Notes under the pieces: model-generated | Told to the model about the DNA's origin: nothing | Seen by the model: only the letters and a program-made list of their open reading frames with translations | Databases searched by the model: none | Translations under genes and position numbers: made by a program | Shown: one piece after another, positions 61,101 through 63,158 of the stretch | Position numbering within the stretch: the first letter of the stretch is position 1 | Layout of the letters: every line of letters starts with the position of its first letter | Assembly (NCBI GenBank): GCA_022495005.1 | Contig: JAGYXB010001065.1 | Span: 124,001-188,000 of the forward strand | DNA from: Rhyacophila brunnea | Taxonomy: Eukaryota; Arthropoda; Insecta; Trichoptera; Rhyacophilidae | Length of the DNA stretch: 64,000 nt | Direction of reading: 5' to 3'

Positions 61101-61139
61101 CAGCCTGGTGTGCCAAGAGTCGACAGGTCAGTAATCTGA
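10154..61139 (+). CDS. Hk: Voltage-gated K+ channel beta subunit Hyperkinetic (11 exons)
   Basis: Cytoplasmic beta subunit of Shaker-type (Kv1) channels, a member of the aldo-keto reductase superfamily that binds NADP(H) and tunes channel gating to redox state. Joined exons: 10154-10170, 10231-10298, 11131-11361, 17469-17565, 21563-21690, 22703-22782, 23987-24119, 33613-33746, 36475-36571, 37890-38005, 60984-61139. These give 1254 coding nt, 418 residues and TGA. Residues 1-49 are a variable N-terminus. The AKR core starts at [20 protein letters not shown] (50-69), with hallmark stretches TTKIYW (130-135), [10 protein letters not shown] (142-151), YWGTARW (197-203) and [12 protein letters not shown] (226-237). 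Catalytic-tetrad positions read D99, H104 in place of the usual Tyr, K132 and H171. The C-terminus has [11 protein letters not shown] and [12 protein letters not shown], typical of Kv-beta. All introns are GT-AG and in phase. Exons 2-11 are strongly supported; exon 1, and so the start, is inferred. A different upstream first exon is possible. Confidence 0.93.
10231..10298 (+). CDS. Hk: Hk exon 2, N-terminal region
   Basis: A pyrimidine-rich acceptor (TTTTTTTCAAGTTGCAG) precedes the exon and GTAAAC follows it. It encodes [20 protein letters not shown] and DQ, ending one base into a codon that exon 3 completes as Ala. The frame also opens upstream through the acceptor to an ATG at 10187 ([11 protein letters not shown]...), but that reading would place the polypyrimidine tract in coding sequence. 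An internal Met at 10256 is a possible alternative start. Confidence 0.75.
11131..11361 (+). CDS. Hk: Hk exon 3, start of the AKR barrel
   Basis: Acceptor CTCAATCTAG; donor G|GTGAAT. Encodes residues 29-106. It holds the conserved [20 protein letters not shown] opening of Kv-beta proteins, the [13 protein letters not shown] loop and [11 protein letters not shown] with the catalytic Asp (D99). The usual AKR/Kv-beta Tyr five residues after that Asp is His (H104). From memory, fly Hyperkinetic shares the EAHS motif. Confidence 0.97.
11734..12181. mobile_element. Foldback MITE with ~50-bp inverted repeats, TA-flanked
   Basis: The left end reads TAAAGCGTCAATTACATTGA and continues GCTTTTTTACGAGCTGCTTATTGGC. 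The right end is its near-perfect reverse complement (GCCAATAATCAGCTCATAAA...CGCTTTA). TA is present at 11734-11735 and 12180-12181 as a target duplication. The interior is GC-richer than the surroundings and holds a palindrome around CACGCCGGCGTG. About 444 bp, non-coding. Confidence 0.85.
15280..15700 (+). other. GC-richer island with a 34-codon ORF, origin unknown
   Basis: About 400 bp with clearly higher GC and CpG than the surrounding intron. It contains an ORF from ATG 15542 to TGA 15644-15646 ([20 protein letters not shown] and 14 more residues) with ordinary, non-AT-biased amino acid use. I do not recognise the peptide. It cannot be an alternative first exon for full-length Hk because it lies downstream of exon 3. 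It could be a processed pseudogene fragment, a nested gene's exon, or part of a repeat: an exact 23-bp inverted repeat begins at 15667. Confidence 0.4.
15667..15917. repeat. Exact 23-bp inverted repeat pair
   Basis: 15667-15689 (CCCTCGCAACTAAACTGCCA...) is exactly reverse-complementary to 15895-15917. The 205-bp spacer is AT-rich. Weaker inverted similarity continues outward (CAATCAATAATATT against AATATCAATAG). Probably the arms of a small foldback element. Confidence 0.75.
16042..16114 (+). repeat. tRNA-like sequence, probably a SINE head
   Basis: Has an A-box-like TAGCTTAAACGGTAAAGCAC and a B-box-like GGTTCAAGCAT about 40 bp later, followed by a T-rich run. No convincing seven-base acceptor stem can be paired, so I read it as a tRNA-derived repeat rather than a working tRNA gene. 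Confidence 0.5.
17469..17565 (+). CDS. Hk: Hk exon 4
   Basis: Acceptor CTTTACAG, donor AA|GTAAGC. Encodes residues 106-138, including [20 protein letters not shown] and the catalytic Lys in TTKIYW (K132). The WST(K) that follows matches insect Hyperkinetic from memory, where mammalian Kv-beta2 has WGGK. The codon split by the donor (AA|A) is completed by exon 5. Confidence 0.97.
19480..19790 (-). repeat. SINE-like repeat with an internal tRNA-like block, copy 1
   Basis: On the minus strand 19562-19627 reads like a tRNA, with A-box TGACTCAATTGGTAAACCAC and B-box GGGTTCGAGTCCC. Similarity to 31190-31505 runs through this block and about 140 bp on its 5' side (down to GGATCTCTCTAAATTTTAG), so the tRNA-like part is inside the repeat rather than at its tip. 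Non-coding. Confidence 0.7.
20798..21257 (+). repeat. Copy B of the four-copy repeat
   Basis: Same order and ends as 811-1265: TTTTACAACGTTTTTATTAG at left, AAACGTTGTATATAAAAAG and a CTTGTAATTA tail at right. The middle differs by small indels and an expanded GTTTGTTTGTTTG stretch near 21145. It lies in Hk intron 4. Confidence 0.82.
21563..21690 (+). CDS. Hk: Hk exon 5
   Basis: Acceptor TGTTTTATCTAG, donor AAG|GTAATA. Encodes residues 138-181: the signature [20 protein letters not shown] followed by [16 protein letters not shown] and MCPMEE. H171 occupies the fourth AKR catalytic position, where mammalian Kv-beta has Asn and many AKR enzymes have His. Confidence 0.98.
21691..22702. other. 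Hk intron 5
   Basis: 1.0-kb AT-rich intron. I see no repeats, RNA genes or coding potential in it. Confidence 0.7.
22703..22782 (+). CDS. Hk: Hk exon 6
   Basis: Acceptor ATTTCTTAACAG, donor GAG|GTATGT. Encodes residues 181-207, [20 protein letters not shown] and RWSPAE. The WGT-RW segment is the conserved strand and loop of the barrel that lines the cofactor site. The exon ends in phase 0. Confidence 0.98.
22783..23986. other. Hk intron 6
   Basis: 1.2-kb AT-rich intron with short open frames but nothing recognisable. A slightly GC-richer stretch at about 23600-23900 carries no identifiable element. Confidence 0.65.
23987..24119 (+). CDS. Hk: Hk exon 7
   Basis: Acceptor TTTTGTTCTGCAG, donor TTG|GTGAGT. 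Encodes residues 208-252, [20 protein letters not shown] then [20 protein letters not shown] and KIGVG. This is the most conserved Kv-beta stretch: the Gln of VEQ contacts the nicotinamide in family structures. Confidence 0.98.
24421..25715 (-). mobile_element. Nearly complete mariner transposon
   Basis: Terminal inverted repeats of about 28 bp (CGAGGGTGGGTCAATAA...CTTAGAAAA) match with one difference and are flanked by TA at 24419-24420 and 25716-25717. The length of 1295 bp is standard for mariner. A minus-strand transposase fills the interior. It lies in Hk intron 7, opposite to the gene. High end similarity and few lesions suggest recent insertion. Confidence 0.96.
24486..25531 (-). pseudogene. 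mariner transposase, inactivated
   Basis: The start Met at 25531 ([13 protein letters not shown]...) matches the usual mariner N-terminus. It is followed by the helix-turn-helix region with [12 protein letters not shown] and the WVPRLLT linker. The first catalytic Asp is in VTVDETW (25061-25063), the second in FHQDNA (24779-24781) and the third in LAPSD (24676-24678), so this is a D,D34D enzyme. Lesions: an in-frame TAG at 25019-25021 right after HHYTPETKE; a frameshift between the second and third Asp (100 nt where 34 codons need 102); and a further frame change near the PNLKK/WL region. The last frame ends at TAA 24486-24488. Not functional as it stands. Confidence 0.93.
26836..27405. mobile_element. 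pogo/Tigger-like MITE
   Basis: Ends CAGTCGAACTCGGTTATTAC and, inverted, CAGTCGAACTTGGTTATTAC are flanked by TA on both sides (26834-26835, 27406-27407). CAGT termini followed by a tyrosine/GGTTATAACGA-like word are typical of pogo/Tigger elements. The interior has related short repeats such as TATAACGAG. About 570 bp, no transposase. It is nested in the 25897-29526 element. Confidence 0.85.
27660..28214 (-). pseudogene. 5'-truncated non-LTR retrotransposon, reverse-transcriptase C-terminus
   Basis: Minus-strand reading gives [39 protein letters not shown] and then, after a one-base frameshift near 28038, [20 protein letters not shown] and [16 protein letters not shown], ending at TAG 27660-27662. 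This order (ML-F, LY-LVRS-LE--S-VW-P, LL-Y-SL--RR) is the region after the RT domain in jockey/R1-type LINEs of insects. The 5' part is missing. It lies inside the 3.6-kb DNA transposon. Confidence 0.8.
29612..30054 (-). repeat. Copy C of the four-copy repeat (inverted)
   Basis: Reverse-complement copy: the tail (AAAGAACTTTTTATATACAA) is at its left and AATAAAAACGTTGTAAAA at its right. It contains the same core words as the others (AAAATCGATTGCAAGATTTG, GACTAGCTTAAACGATCAA). It lies about 85 bp after the right end of the 3.6-kb transposon. Confidence 0.82.
31190..31505 (-). repeat. SINE-like repeat with tRNA-like block, copy 2
   Basis: Minus-strand tRNA-like block at 31273-31340, with A-box TAGCTTAGTTGGTAGACCAT and B-box GGGTTTGAATCCC. 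Flanking similarity to 19480-19790 extends on both sides, ending near GGATCTCTCCAAATTTTAG. More tRNA-like than copy 1. Confidence 0.72.
31565..31675 (-). repeat. SINE-like repeat, truncated copy 3
   Basis: TTTTTTTTAAATACGATGCC followed by GGGATTCAACCCCGCGCCC matches the B-box side of the repeat at 31190-31505. The A-box side is absent. Confidence 0.6.
31724..31820 (+). repeat. ~100-bp repeat shared with 59932-60035
   Basis: GTAGCTCAGACAGTTCAA, then GAGACGGA, a CCGGAACAGCGCT word and ATGAGCCCT occur in the same order at 59948-60035. The first words resemble a tRNA A-box; a good B-box is lacking. Possibly a third tRNA-related SINE family. Confidence 0.5.
32339..33102. mobile_element. MITE with 70-80-bp inverted repeats, host of a nested copy
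   Basis: The left arm 32339-32418 (GCACATCTATTCTATACACA...) is closely reverse-complementary to 33033-33102 (...GAATAGAATAGATGCGC). Shared inner words are AAGACTGCTATC, CGGCGGCTA and CGAGGGTAGTTT. Most of the interior is copy D of the four-copy repeat plus a short inverted pair, TTACAATAAGTTAG / CTAACTTATTGTAA. A clear target duplication is not visible. Confidence 0.82.
32428..32905 (+). repeat. Copy D of the four-copy repeat, nested
   Basis: Starts TTTTACAACGTTTTTATTAG and ends AAAACGTTGTATATAAAAAG plus a CTTGTAATTA tail, as in copies A and B. It lies wholly inside the inverted-repeat element 32339-33102, so that element was either a target for this repeat or carries it. Confidence 0.85.
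33613..33746 (+). CDS. Hk: Hk exon 8
   Basis: Acceptor TCTTCTTCATAG, donor GAG|GTATGT. Encodes residues 252-296, [20 protein letters not shown], then [20 protein letters not shown] and TAAE. This corresponds to the TWSPLACG cofactor loop of mammalian Kv-beta; here the Pro-Leu after WS is Ala-Ile (A258, I259). The SFSW(A/T)EDE motif is as I remember it in fly Hyperkinetic. Phase 0 at the end. Confidence 0.96.
34043..34494 (-). pseudogene. hAT transposase C-terminal fragment plus terminal end
   Basis: The minus-strand ORF from 34360 reads [20 protein letters not shown], then [20 protein letters not shown] and [16 protein letters not shown]. This is the conserved pre-dimerisation region of hAT transposases of the ZBED5/SCAND3-like type, where a FW-hydrophobic-YP-LS-KAL--LLPF string is typical. 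It then breaks into KKSQFT and stop, before the usual TTYLCE-FSAL segment. About 130 bp upstream, 34494 backwards reads CAGTGCTCCGCAACCGGTGT, a typical hAT terminus. The end being joined straight to the C-terminal coding part implies a large internal deletion. Confidence 0.75.
34855..35349. mobile_element. hAT MITE with GGTTCGGTTCC-rich interior
   Basis: Ends CAGGGCTTCGAA and TTCGAAGCCCTA, flanked by GTTTATAG (34847-34854) and GTTTGTAG (35350-35357), an 8-bp duplication with one difference. Both subterminal regions are made of CGGTTC/TTCGGTTTTCG repeats, rich in CpG. 495 bp. A 59-bp internal segment recurs at 46677-46735. Confidence 0.85.
35448..35900 (-). pseudogene. RTE-like non-LTR retrotransposon 3' end
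   Basis: Minus strand: [20 protein letters not shown], then [15 protein letters not shown] and [13 protein letters not shown] resemble the decayed tail (LQ-SQR-ME--MLG-S--D-IRN--IR--T) of RTE/endonuclease-RT LINEs. Further downstream [11 protein letters not shown] corresponds to the usual AYVQQW end. It finishes in a TGATGATGACG-type 3' tail (35460-35470), which is typical of RTE elements. Confidence 0.65.
36475..36571 (+). CDS. Hk: Hk exon 9
   Basis: Acceptor TTTTTTCTTATAG, donor TTAA|GTAAGT. Encodes residues 297-329, [20 protein letters not shown] and [12 protein letters not shown]. The first half is the variable insertion of insect Kv-beta; the second half is the amphipathic helix (RRH-EKLRE-SELA) before the final cofactor-binding segment. 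The last base joins exon 10 to make Asn. Confidence 0.93.
36572..37889. other. Hk intron 9
   Basis: 1.3-kb intron. Contains the hAT MITE at 37200-37637; 36580-37190 and 37650-37880 have no recognisable elements. Confidence 0.7.
37200..37637. mobile_element. hAT MITE with perfect 8-bp duplication ATTTAAAT
   Basis: Begins CAGCGGACCCAAACCAGTGG and ends AACCGCTG; the reverse complement of the end is CAGCGGTT. ATTTAAAT occurs at 37192-37199 and 37638-37645. Inner words GGTCCGTGAGAG at left and GTGGTCCGCGAGG at right are typical of hAT ends. 438 bp, no transposase. The target is itself a palindrome. Confidence 0.88.
37890..38005 (+). CDS. Hk: Hk exon 10
   Basis: Acceptor TCTTTTTAACAG, donor CAG|GTAGGA. 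Encodes residues 329-367: [20 protein letters not shown] and [19 protein letters not shown]. This is the final barrel strand and the cofactor-binding helix; the GA-x(2-3)-EQL-EN motif is the adenosine-phosphate-binding signature of Kv-beta. The exon ends in phase 0, ahead of a 23-kb intron. Confidence 0.97.
38054..38745. mobile_element. TA-flanked element built from repeated GGCAGAAG/CCATCTG words
   Basis: Ends GTCATATGGCAGAAGGACCA and, inverted, GTCATATGGCAGAAGGGACC lie next to TA at 38052-38053 and 38746-38747. Related words recur inside: GCAAATGGCCTCTTTTGCCA near 38256, GTGCCATCTGTAAAAATCC near 38540, TATGGCAGAAGTGCCAACTG near 38571 and CAGATGGCTCTTTCGGCA near 38620. 692 bp, non-coding. 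It starts 48 bp after the exon 10 donor. Confidence 0.82.
38910..39850 (+). pseudogene. Decayed non-LTR retrotransposon (endonuclease-RT type)
   Basis: Plus strand: [16 protein letters not shown] (38935-38985) matches the F-YLGS-I--N segment of RTE-like RTs. A second part at 39460-39670 reads [35 protein letters not shown] and [13 protein letters not shown], then [17 protein letters not shown], matching K--LYK-LIRPVL-YG-ETW and R-RW-GHV-R. Several frames are needed, and about 370 unrelated bases (38995-39360) interrupt the two parts. Inactive. Confidence 0.65.
40190..40208 (+). repeat. (GAA)n microsatellite
   Basis: A short run of about five GAA/AGA triplets within a stretch (40110-40420) that resembles the 3' untranslated tail of an insect LINE. 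Confidence 0.7.
40968..41070 (+). repeat. Possible hAT-type element end
   Basis: CAGTGATTCACAACCTTTTT followed by ACGGAACCCTATTTGGGAG has the layout of a hAT terminus and resembles 3718-3800. The corresponding right end was not found. Confidence 0.35.
41687..42344. mobile_element. Non-autonomous hAT element, perfect duplication GGTACCCG
   Basis: Terminal repeats TAGGGATGACAATACCGGT and, inverted, TAGGTATTGCAATACCGAT. GGTACCCG lies on both sides (41679-41686, 42345-42352). Both ends carry arrays of ACCGGTATT words. 658 bp. A longer copy starts at 62200. The shared internal block (about 41960-42140 against 62960-63150) is still similar, so this copy is probably a deletion derivative. No complete transposase. 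Confidence 0.9.
42566..42605. repeat. Perfect 19-bp-arm palindrome with 2-nt loop
   Basis: TAATATAATTCTATGAAAA, CC, then its exact reverse complement. Nearly loopless, so it would form a cruciform in DNA or a very stable RNA hairpin. No element ends or coding sequence adjoin it. Confidence 0.9.
42728..42954 (+). repeat. tRNA-derived SINE with intact target duplication
   Basis: The tRNA-like head 42734-42810 has A-box TGGCCGCGCGGCATAAGCG and B-box GGTTCAAATCC. The body carries TGTGTCAGGGTATGGACC and GGAGGCCCATATGATCC...GGATCGGACATGG. ATATTGTCATC occurs at 42717-42727 and 42955-42965, an 11-bp target duplication that fixes the boundaries. A second copy lies inverted at 48011-48245. Confidence 0.9.
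43394..43430 (+). repeat. Possible piggyBac-type terminal repeat
   Basis: TTAACCCTTTCGCTGCGAGC resembles piggyBac ends (TTAA target followed by CCCTTTG/C). A matching GGGTTAA right end was not found nearby, so the element is unconfirmed. Confidence 0.3.
45167..45221. repeat. Perfect 19-bp-arm inverted repeat with 17-nt loop
   Basis: GCCATCTCATATGAACGGG at 45167-45185 is exactly complementary to 45203-45221, and a few more pairs are possible into the GC-rich loop. It contains CATATG. It lies 45 bp before the TIR element at 45266-45917 and is not part of the shared sequence with the second copy of that element. Confidence 0.9.
45266..45917. mobile_element. TIR element with GAAGTTATACTTC ends, copy 1
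   Basis: The left end GAAGTTATACTTCTTTGGCG is mirrored at right by CGCC...AAGTATAACTTC. GTACGCGCGTTA just outside the left end and AATACACTCTGAT...AAACGCGCC inside the right end are shared with 61233-61795. The end itself is a small palindrome (GAAGT-TAT-ACTTC). The interiors of the two copies differ. Non-coding. Confidence 0.72.
45920..45975 (-). repeat. Possible hAT-type end
   Basis: Read backwards from 45975: CAGTGTTTCTCAACTGCCGG, a typical hAT start. The 8 bp beyond it (ATTTAGAG) were not found on another end. Confidence 0.35.
46677..46735 (+). repeat. Fragment of the 34855-35349 hAT MITE family
   Basis: GGAGTAAGATCATGTTGACG...TTGAACATGTACCAAACCG matches 35199-35253 with few differences. 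A degenerate GGTTCC-rich patch at 47270-47370 may be another remnant of the same family. Confidence 0.7.
48011..48245 (-). repeat. tRNA-derived SINE, second copy
   Basis: Inverted copy of 42728-42954: the tRNA-like head lies at 48181-48245 (B-box GGTTCGAATCTTAG) and the 3' end is at 48017 (CATGTCCGATCCTAATAAGA). It is more diverged, with extra bases near the CCTCCACAGAGTGGAGG stem. Confidence 0.82.
49700..49774 (-). repeat. Possible hAT-type end
   Basis: Reverse complement starts CAGAGTTTCCAACCTTTTAT, as in many hAT elements. The partner end is not identified; the preceding 600 bp (49080-49700) is less AT-rich and may be its decayed body. Confidence 0.35.
50422..50502. repeat. Two adjacent stem-loops
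   Basis: TCGAGTTTTGGT (50422-50433) pairs perfectly with 50444-50455 over a 10-nt loop. AAAAGGATAT (50470-50479) pairs with 50493-50502 over a 13-nt loop. Function unknown. Confidence 0.75.
50510..52460. other. AT-rich part of Hk intron 10, nothing recognised
   Basis: Only short AT-rich open frames without similarity to any protein family I know. I see no inverted repeat pairs of note apart from a 7-bp CTAGTCT stem near 52402. Confidence 0.6.
52471..52927 (-). pseudogene. Internally deleted hAT-like element
   Basis: Backwards from 52927 the sequence reads CAGGGTTTCCCAAATTATGT and TTCTGCGGAAC, a classic hAT terminus. On the same strand it soon gives [26 protein letters not shown] (about 52735-52660), which resembles the last residues of ZBED5-like hAT transposases (--L--NI-P-I--L---Q-Q-SH). 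The left side at 52471 (AGCCCCGGGTTTTCC) may be the other end. Boundaries on the left are uncertain. Confidence 0.5.
53000..56450. other. AT-rich part of Hk intron 10, nothing recognised
   Basis: Contains short open frames such as 53464-53694 with low-complexity, AT-driven composition. No family match, no paired repeat ends and no RNA gene seen. Confidence 0.6.
56459..56842. mobile_element. TA-flanked MITE with ~37-bp inverted repeats
   Basis: The left end begins TCGTCGGTGTTTTGTAAAAA then GGGCGAATTAACC. The right end is its reverse complement with about three differences (GGTTGATTCGCCC...ACAACGACGA). TA lies on both sides (56457-56458, 56843-56844). CTTTACAGGA / TTTCCTGTAGAG and GGCGAA words repeat subterminally. 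384 bp, non-coding. Confidence 0.87.
57734..59509 (-). mobile_element. hAT transposon, perfect duplication GTAATAAC
   Basis: The left end is CAGTGGCGACC and the right end, inverted, CAGTGGCGATT. GTAATAAC lies at 57726-57733 and 59510-59517. 1776 bp. Subterminal GTGAACTCCCAG at left (as reverse complement) and GTGAACACCCACC at right are related. Part of a transposase remains at 58050-58405, so most of the coding region has been lost. Confidence 0.92.
58050..58405 (-). pseudogene. hAT transposase C-terminal dimerisation domain
   Basis: Minus strand: [20 protein letters not shown] followed by [20 protein letters not shown] and CMLSIEKKM is the hAT family C-terminal dimerisation region (S-ERCFS-LK-IK--LR--M---RL--L-MLSIE) and runs to a stop at 58050-58052. 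Just upstream an ATG near 58401 starts [20 protein letters not shown] in another frame. A frameshift therefore separates the two pieces, and the catalytic core is missing. Confidence 0.88.
59932..60040 (+). repeat. ~100-bp repeat shared with 31724-31820
   Basis: TCTAGCTCAGACTGTCAAAA, GAGACGGAGCG, CGGAACGGCGCTGCGG and CGAGCCCTGG follow the same order as at 31730-31820. It lies between the two preserved blocks of the hAT pseudogene and so is probably an insertion in it. Confidence 0.5.
60499..60514 (+). repeat. 16-base G run
   Basis: Sixteen consecutive G, preceded by TGTGTGTTTGT. Striking in a genome this AT-rich. It could form a G-quadruplex, or its length could be a sequencing or assembly artefact. 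Confidence 0.85.
60984..61139 (+). CDS. Hk: Hk exon 11, terminal exon
   Basis: Acceptor TCCTTGTCCACAG. Encodes residues 368-418: [20 protein letters not shown], then [13 protein letters not shown], which is the expected Kv-beta C-terminus (from memory the fly protein ends at STLALR). An 18-residue tail [18 protein letters not shown] follows and TGA at 61137-61139. A possible donor (ACAG|GTCAGT) at 61126 lies inside this tail, so an isoform could splice onward. No clear polyadenylation site can be assigned. Confidence 0.93.
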   Translation: MLPQLSPAIMADIEKIIDNRPQRPPMVSTLALRGQANAGQPGVPRVDRSVI

Positions 61140-61490
61140 AACATTTTTGACTGGCGTTGTTTTATCAACCATTTATTTTACTACATCTTATTGACTAAAA
61201 AAAAATCTATCTGTGTACACGTACGCGCGTTAGAAGTTATACTTCTTTGGTAACAAAACAAAAACAAAACTTGTGATAACCTAGATTCTTCGACTAGCTC
61301 TTAAATATCTTGTTAAATTACATACTCAAGAAAACGGACCGCTTATTGGAACGCCGTTGGTTTATTTCTTTACACTTTAACTTATATTACTAAATTATAT
61401 AATTATTTATAGTTGTTTTTATTTTTAAAGTAACAACTGCCATATGACGTTTAATAGTTTGTTTGCGTAAGGAATTGCAAATGGCCGATA

Positions 61491-61603
61491 ATAATAAATT
61501 CGCTGCCTAGGCAACGAAACAATTCTAAACTATAATATTATACTCTATAATAAATTTGCTGCCTAGGCAACAAAAACAATTCTAAACTATAATATTATAC
61601 TGT
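61491..61603 (+). repeat. Two-copy 56-bp tandem repeat
   Basis: The unit TAATAAATTCGCTGCCTAGG...ACTATAATATTATACT is present twice head to tail with only a few differences. Each unit contains AATAAA, which could act as a polyadenylation signal if transcribed with Hk. Confidence 0.9.
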
Positions 61604-61628
61604 ATAACCGTCATGATTGGAGTATCAT

Positions 61629-61702
61629 ACTGTGGCGTAAAGACAGTGCGTTCGGCTGATACCGAACAATCGGTGGTTCGAATCCAATCGAGTGCGTTTA
61701 TT
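61629..61702 (+). repeat. tRNA-like sequence
   Basis: TGGCGTAAAGACAGTGCG resembles an A-box region and GGTGGTTCGAATCCAATC a B-box. No acceptor stem pairs well, so it is more likely a tRNA-derived SINE part than a functional tRNA gene. Confidence 0.5.
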
Positions 61703-62199
61703 TTTGTGTGAAAAAATTAATTATGTGTTACATGTCACATGCCAAAAATACACTCTGATCTGATTTTCCAAACGCGCCTAAAGAAGTATAACTTCAATAA
61801 AACGATCTAATCTGAAACTTTTTGTTACGTTTTTACTAACAATTTTCACGTAATTTCCATATACCCACAGGCTTTAAATTACATATACATGTGCTAATGT
61901 GGTGACATTAGATTTTATACAAATTTTGGAGCACTCTAACACTCTTAGCATAATGTATCCATATGGAATACAGCAATCGTAAAAAAATATTTCCTTTCTT
62001 ACTGTTAACAACGCGGAAACGATTCCGTTTATTCGGTCAAAATAAATAATAGCTGGGTATCCGACATTAGTATAATACATATTTTAAGACGTATATTATG
62101 ATACATATACATGCGTTATTGCCTAAGCGTGTATTGTCATTTCTTTAGTTTGTTATAGTCGTTTGTTTCCATCTAAGAGGCACCCTTTGTCACTGGTAG

Positions 62200-63158
62200 T
62201 AGGAATTGCAATACCGGTATTTAAAAACCGGTATTCCAGTATTTATCAATACCGAAATACCGGTTTTAGAAATCAAAATACTGAAATTTTCGGTATTAAG
62301 AAACCACACTCGATTAAGTTTTTGATGATGAATTTAATATTAGGTATTTCTTCATTAGTTCATACTGTATTTCCTATTCAAGTGTAAAAGTGACTACGTG
62401 TAATAATTAAGGCGCTAAGTGACAAAAACAAAAAAACTGACATTTTTATAGAAAAGTGTTCTACATACAAACGCCAATAACTTCAACTATGGTCTAAGTG
62501 CCTCAAGCAAGTCAAAAAAATACAGCAAAATATTTAAACCTGTCGACGTTGTAAGTCAGTTGGCCTGTTTTATTTATAATGGTGTAAATAGCACTACAGT
62601 GGTCAACCTCATTCAATATAAAATGGCTGACGATGGTGTGTTGACACTTGCGAGTTCTTAATACCTAAAATTTTAGAAGATGCCGTGATTGCTTCACACT
62701 GTAAAACCACATTTTTCAAAAGGTCTGCTTCATGAAATTTTACTGCAATGACTCGGTATTTTGTAACTACAGGCAATACTACTTTTTGGCACTTAGAGCC
62801 TTAATTAATACACGTATTCATAGTTATGAGCTGATAAAATGCAAATTATTGACTGCATCCAACATAGGTGAAATAACAATAAAACGCAATTCATTAAATA
62901 TACCCATTTATAAAACGATCTCGATAAATTAACCTACTGATATTATTTCTAAATAAAAAACATCCATGACAAATGTTCAATTATTCTATAATAACATTAT
63001 TGATGATTGAAAAGTGTTGAATTGAAGAAGCTTTTCTTGCAGCCGCGCTTATATGCACTTAATAAACTAGTCGTTTTGAGGGCTATAGTTGAAATTATCA
63101 ATGTATTCAAATTATTTGTAAAAAATCAGCAATTCTACAATAATGTGATTAATACATT
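62200..63158 (+). mobile_element. hAT element related to 41687-42344, right end lost
   Basis: Starts TAGGAATTGCAATACCGGT with the same ACCGGTATT array as the 41687 element, and shares its 3' internal block (GAAGCTTTTCTTGCAGCCG and GAGGGCT...GAAATTATCAA at 63027-63105). The middle (62320-62950) is longer than in the other copy, so it may be nearer the ancestral form. It breaks off at about 63158, where the mariner begins. Confidence 0.78.

Larger units (their letters stand above)
61233..61795. mobile_element. TIR element with GAAGTTATACTTC ends, copy 2
   Basis: Left GAAGTTATACTTCTTTGG and right CGCCTAAAGAAGTATAACTTC are inverted repeats. The sequence outside the left end (GTACGCGCGTTA) and inside the right end (AATACACTCTGATCTGATTT) matches copy 1 at 45266-45917. 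The interior holds a 56-bp tandem duplication and a tRNA-like block absent from copy 1. It begins 94 bp after the Hk stop, so it may lie in the 3' UTR. Confidence 0.72.
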
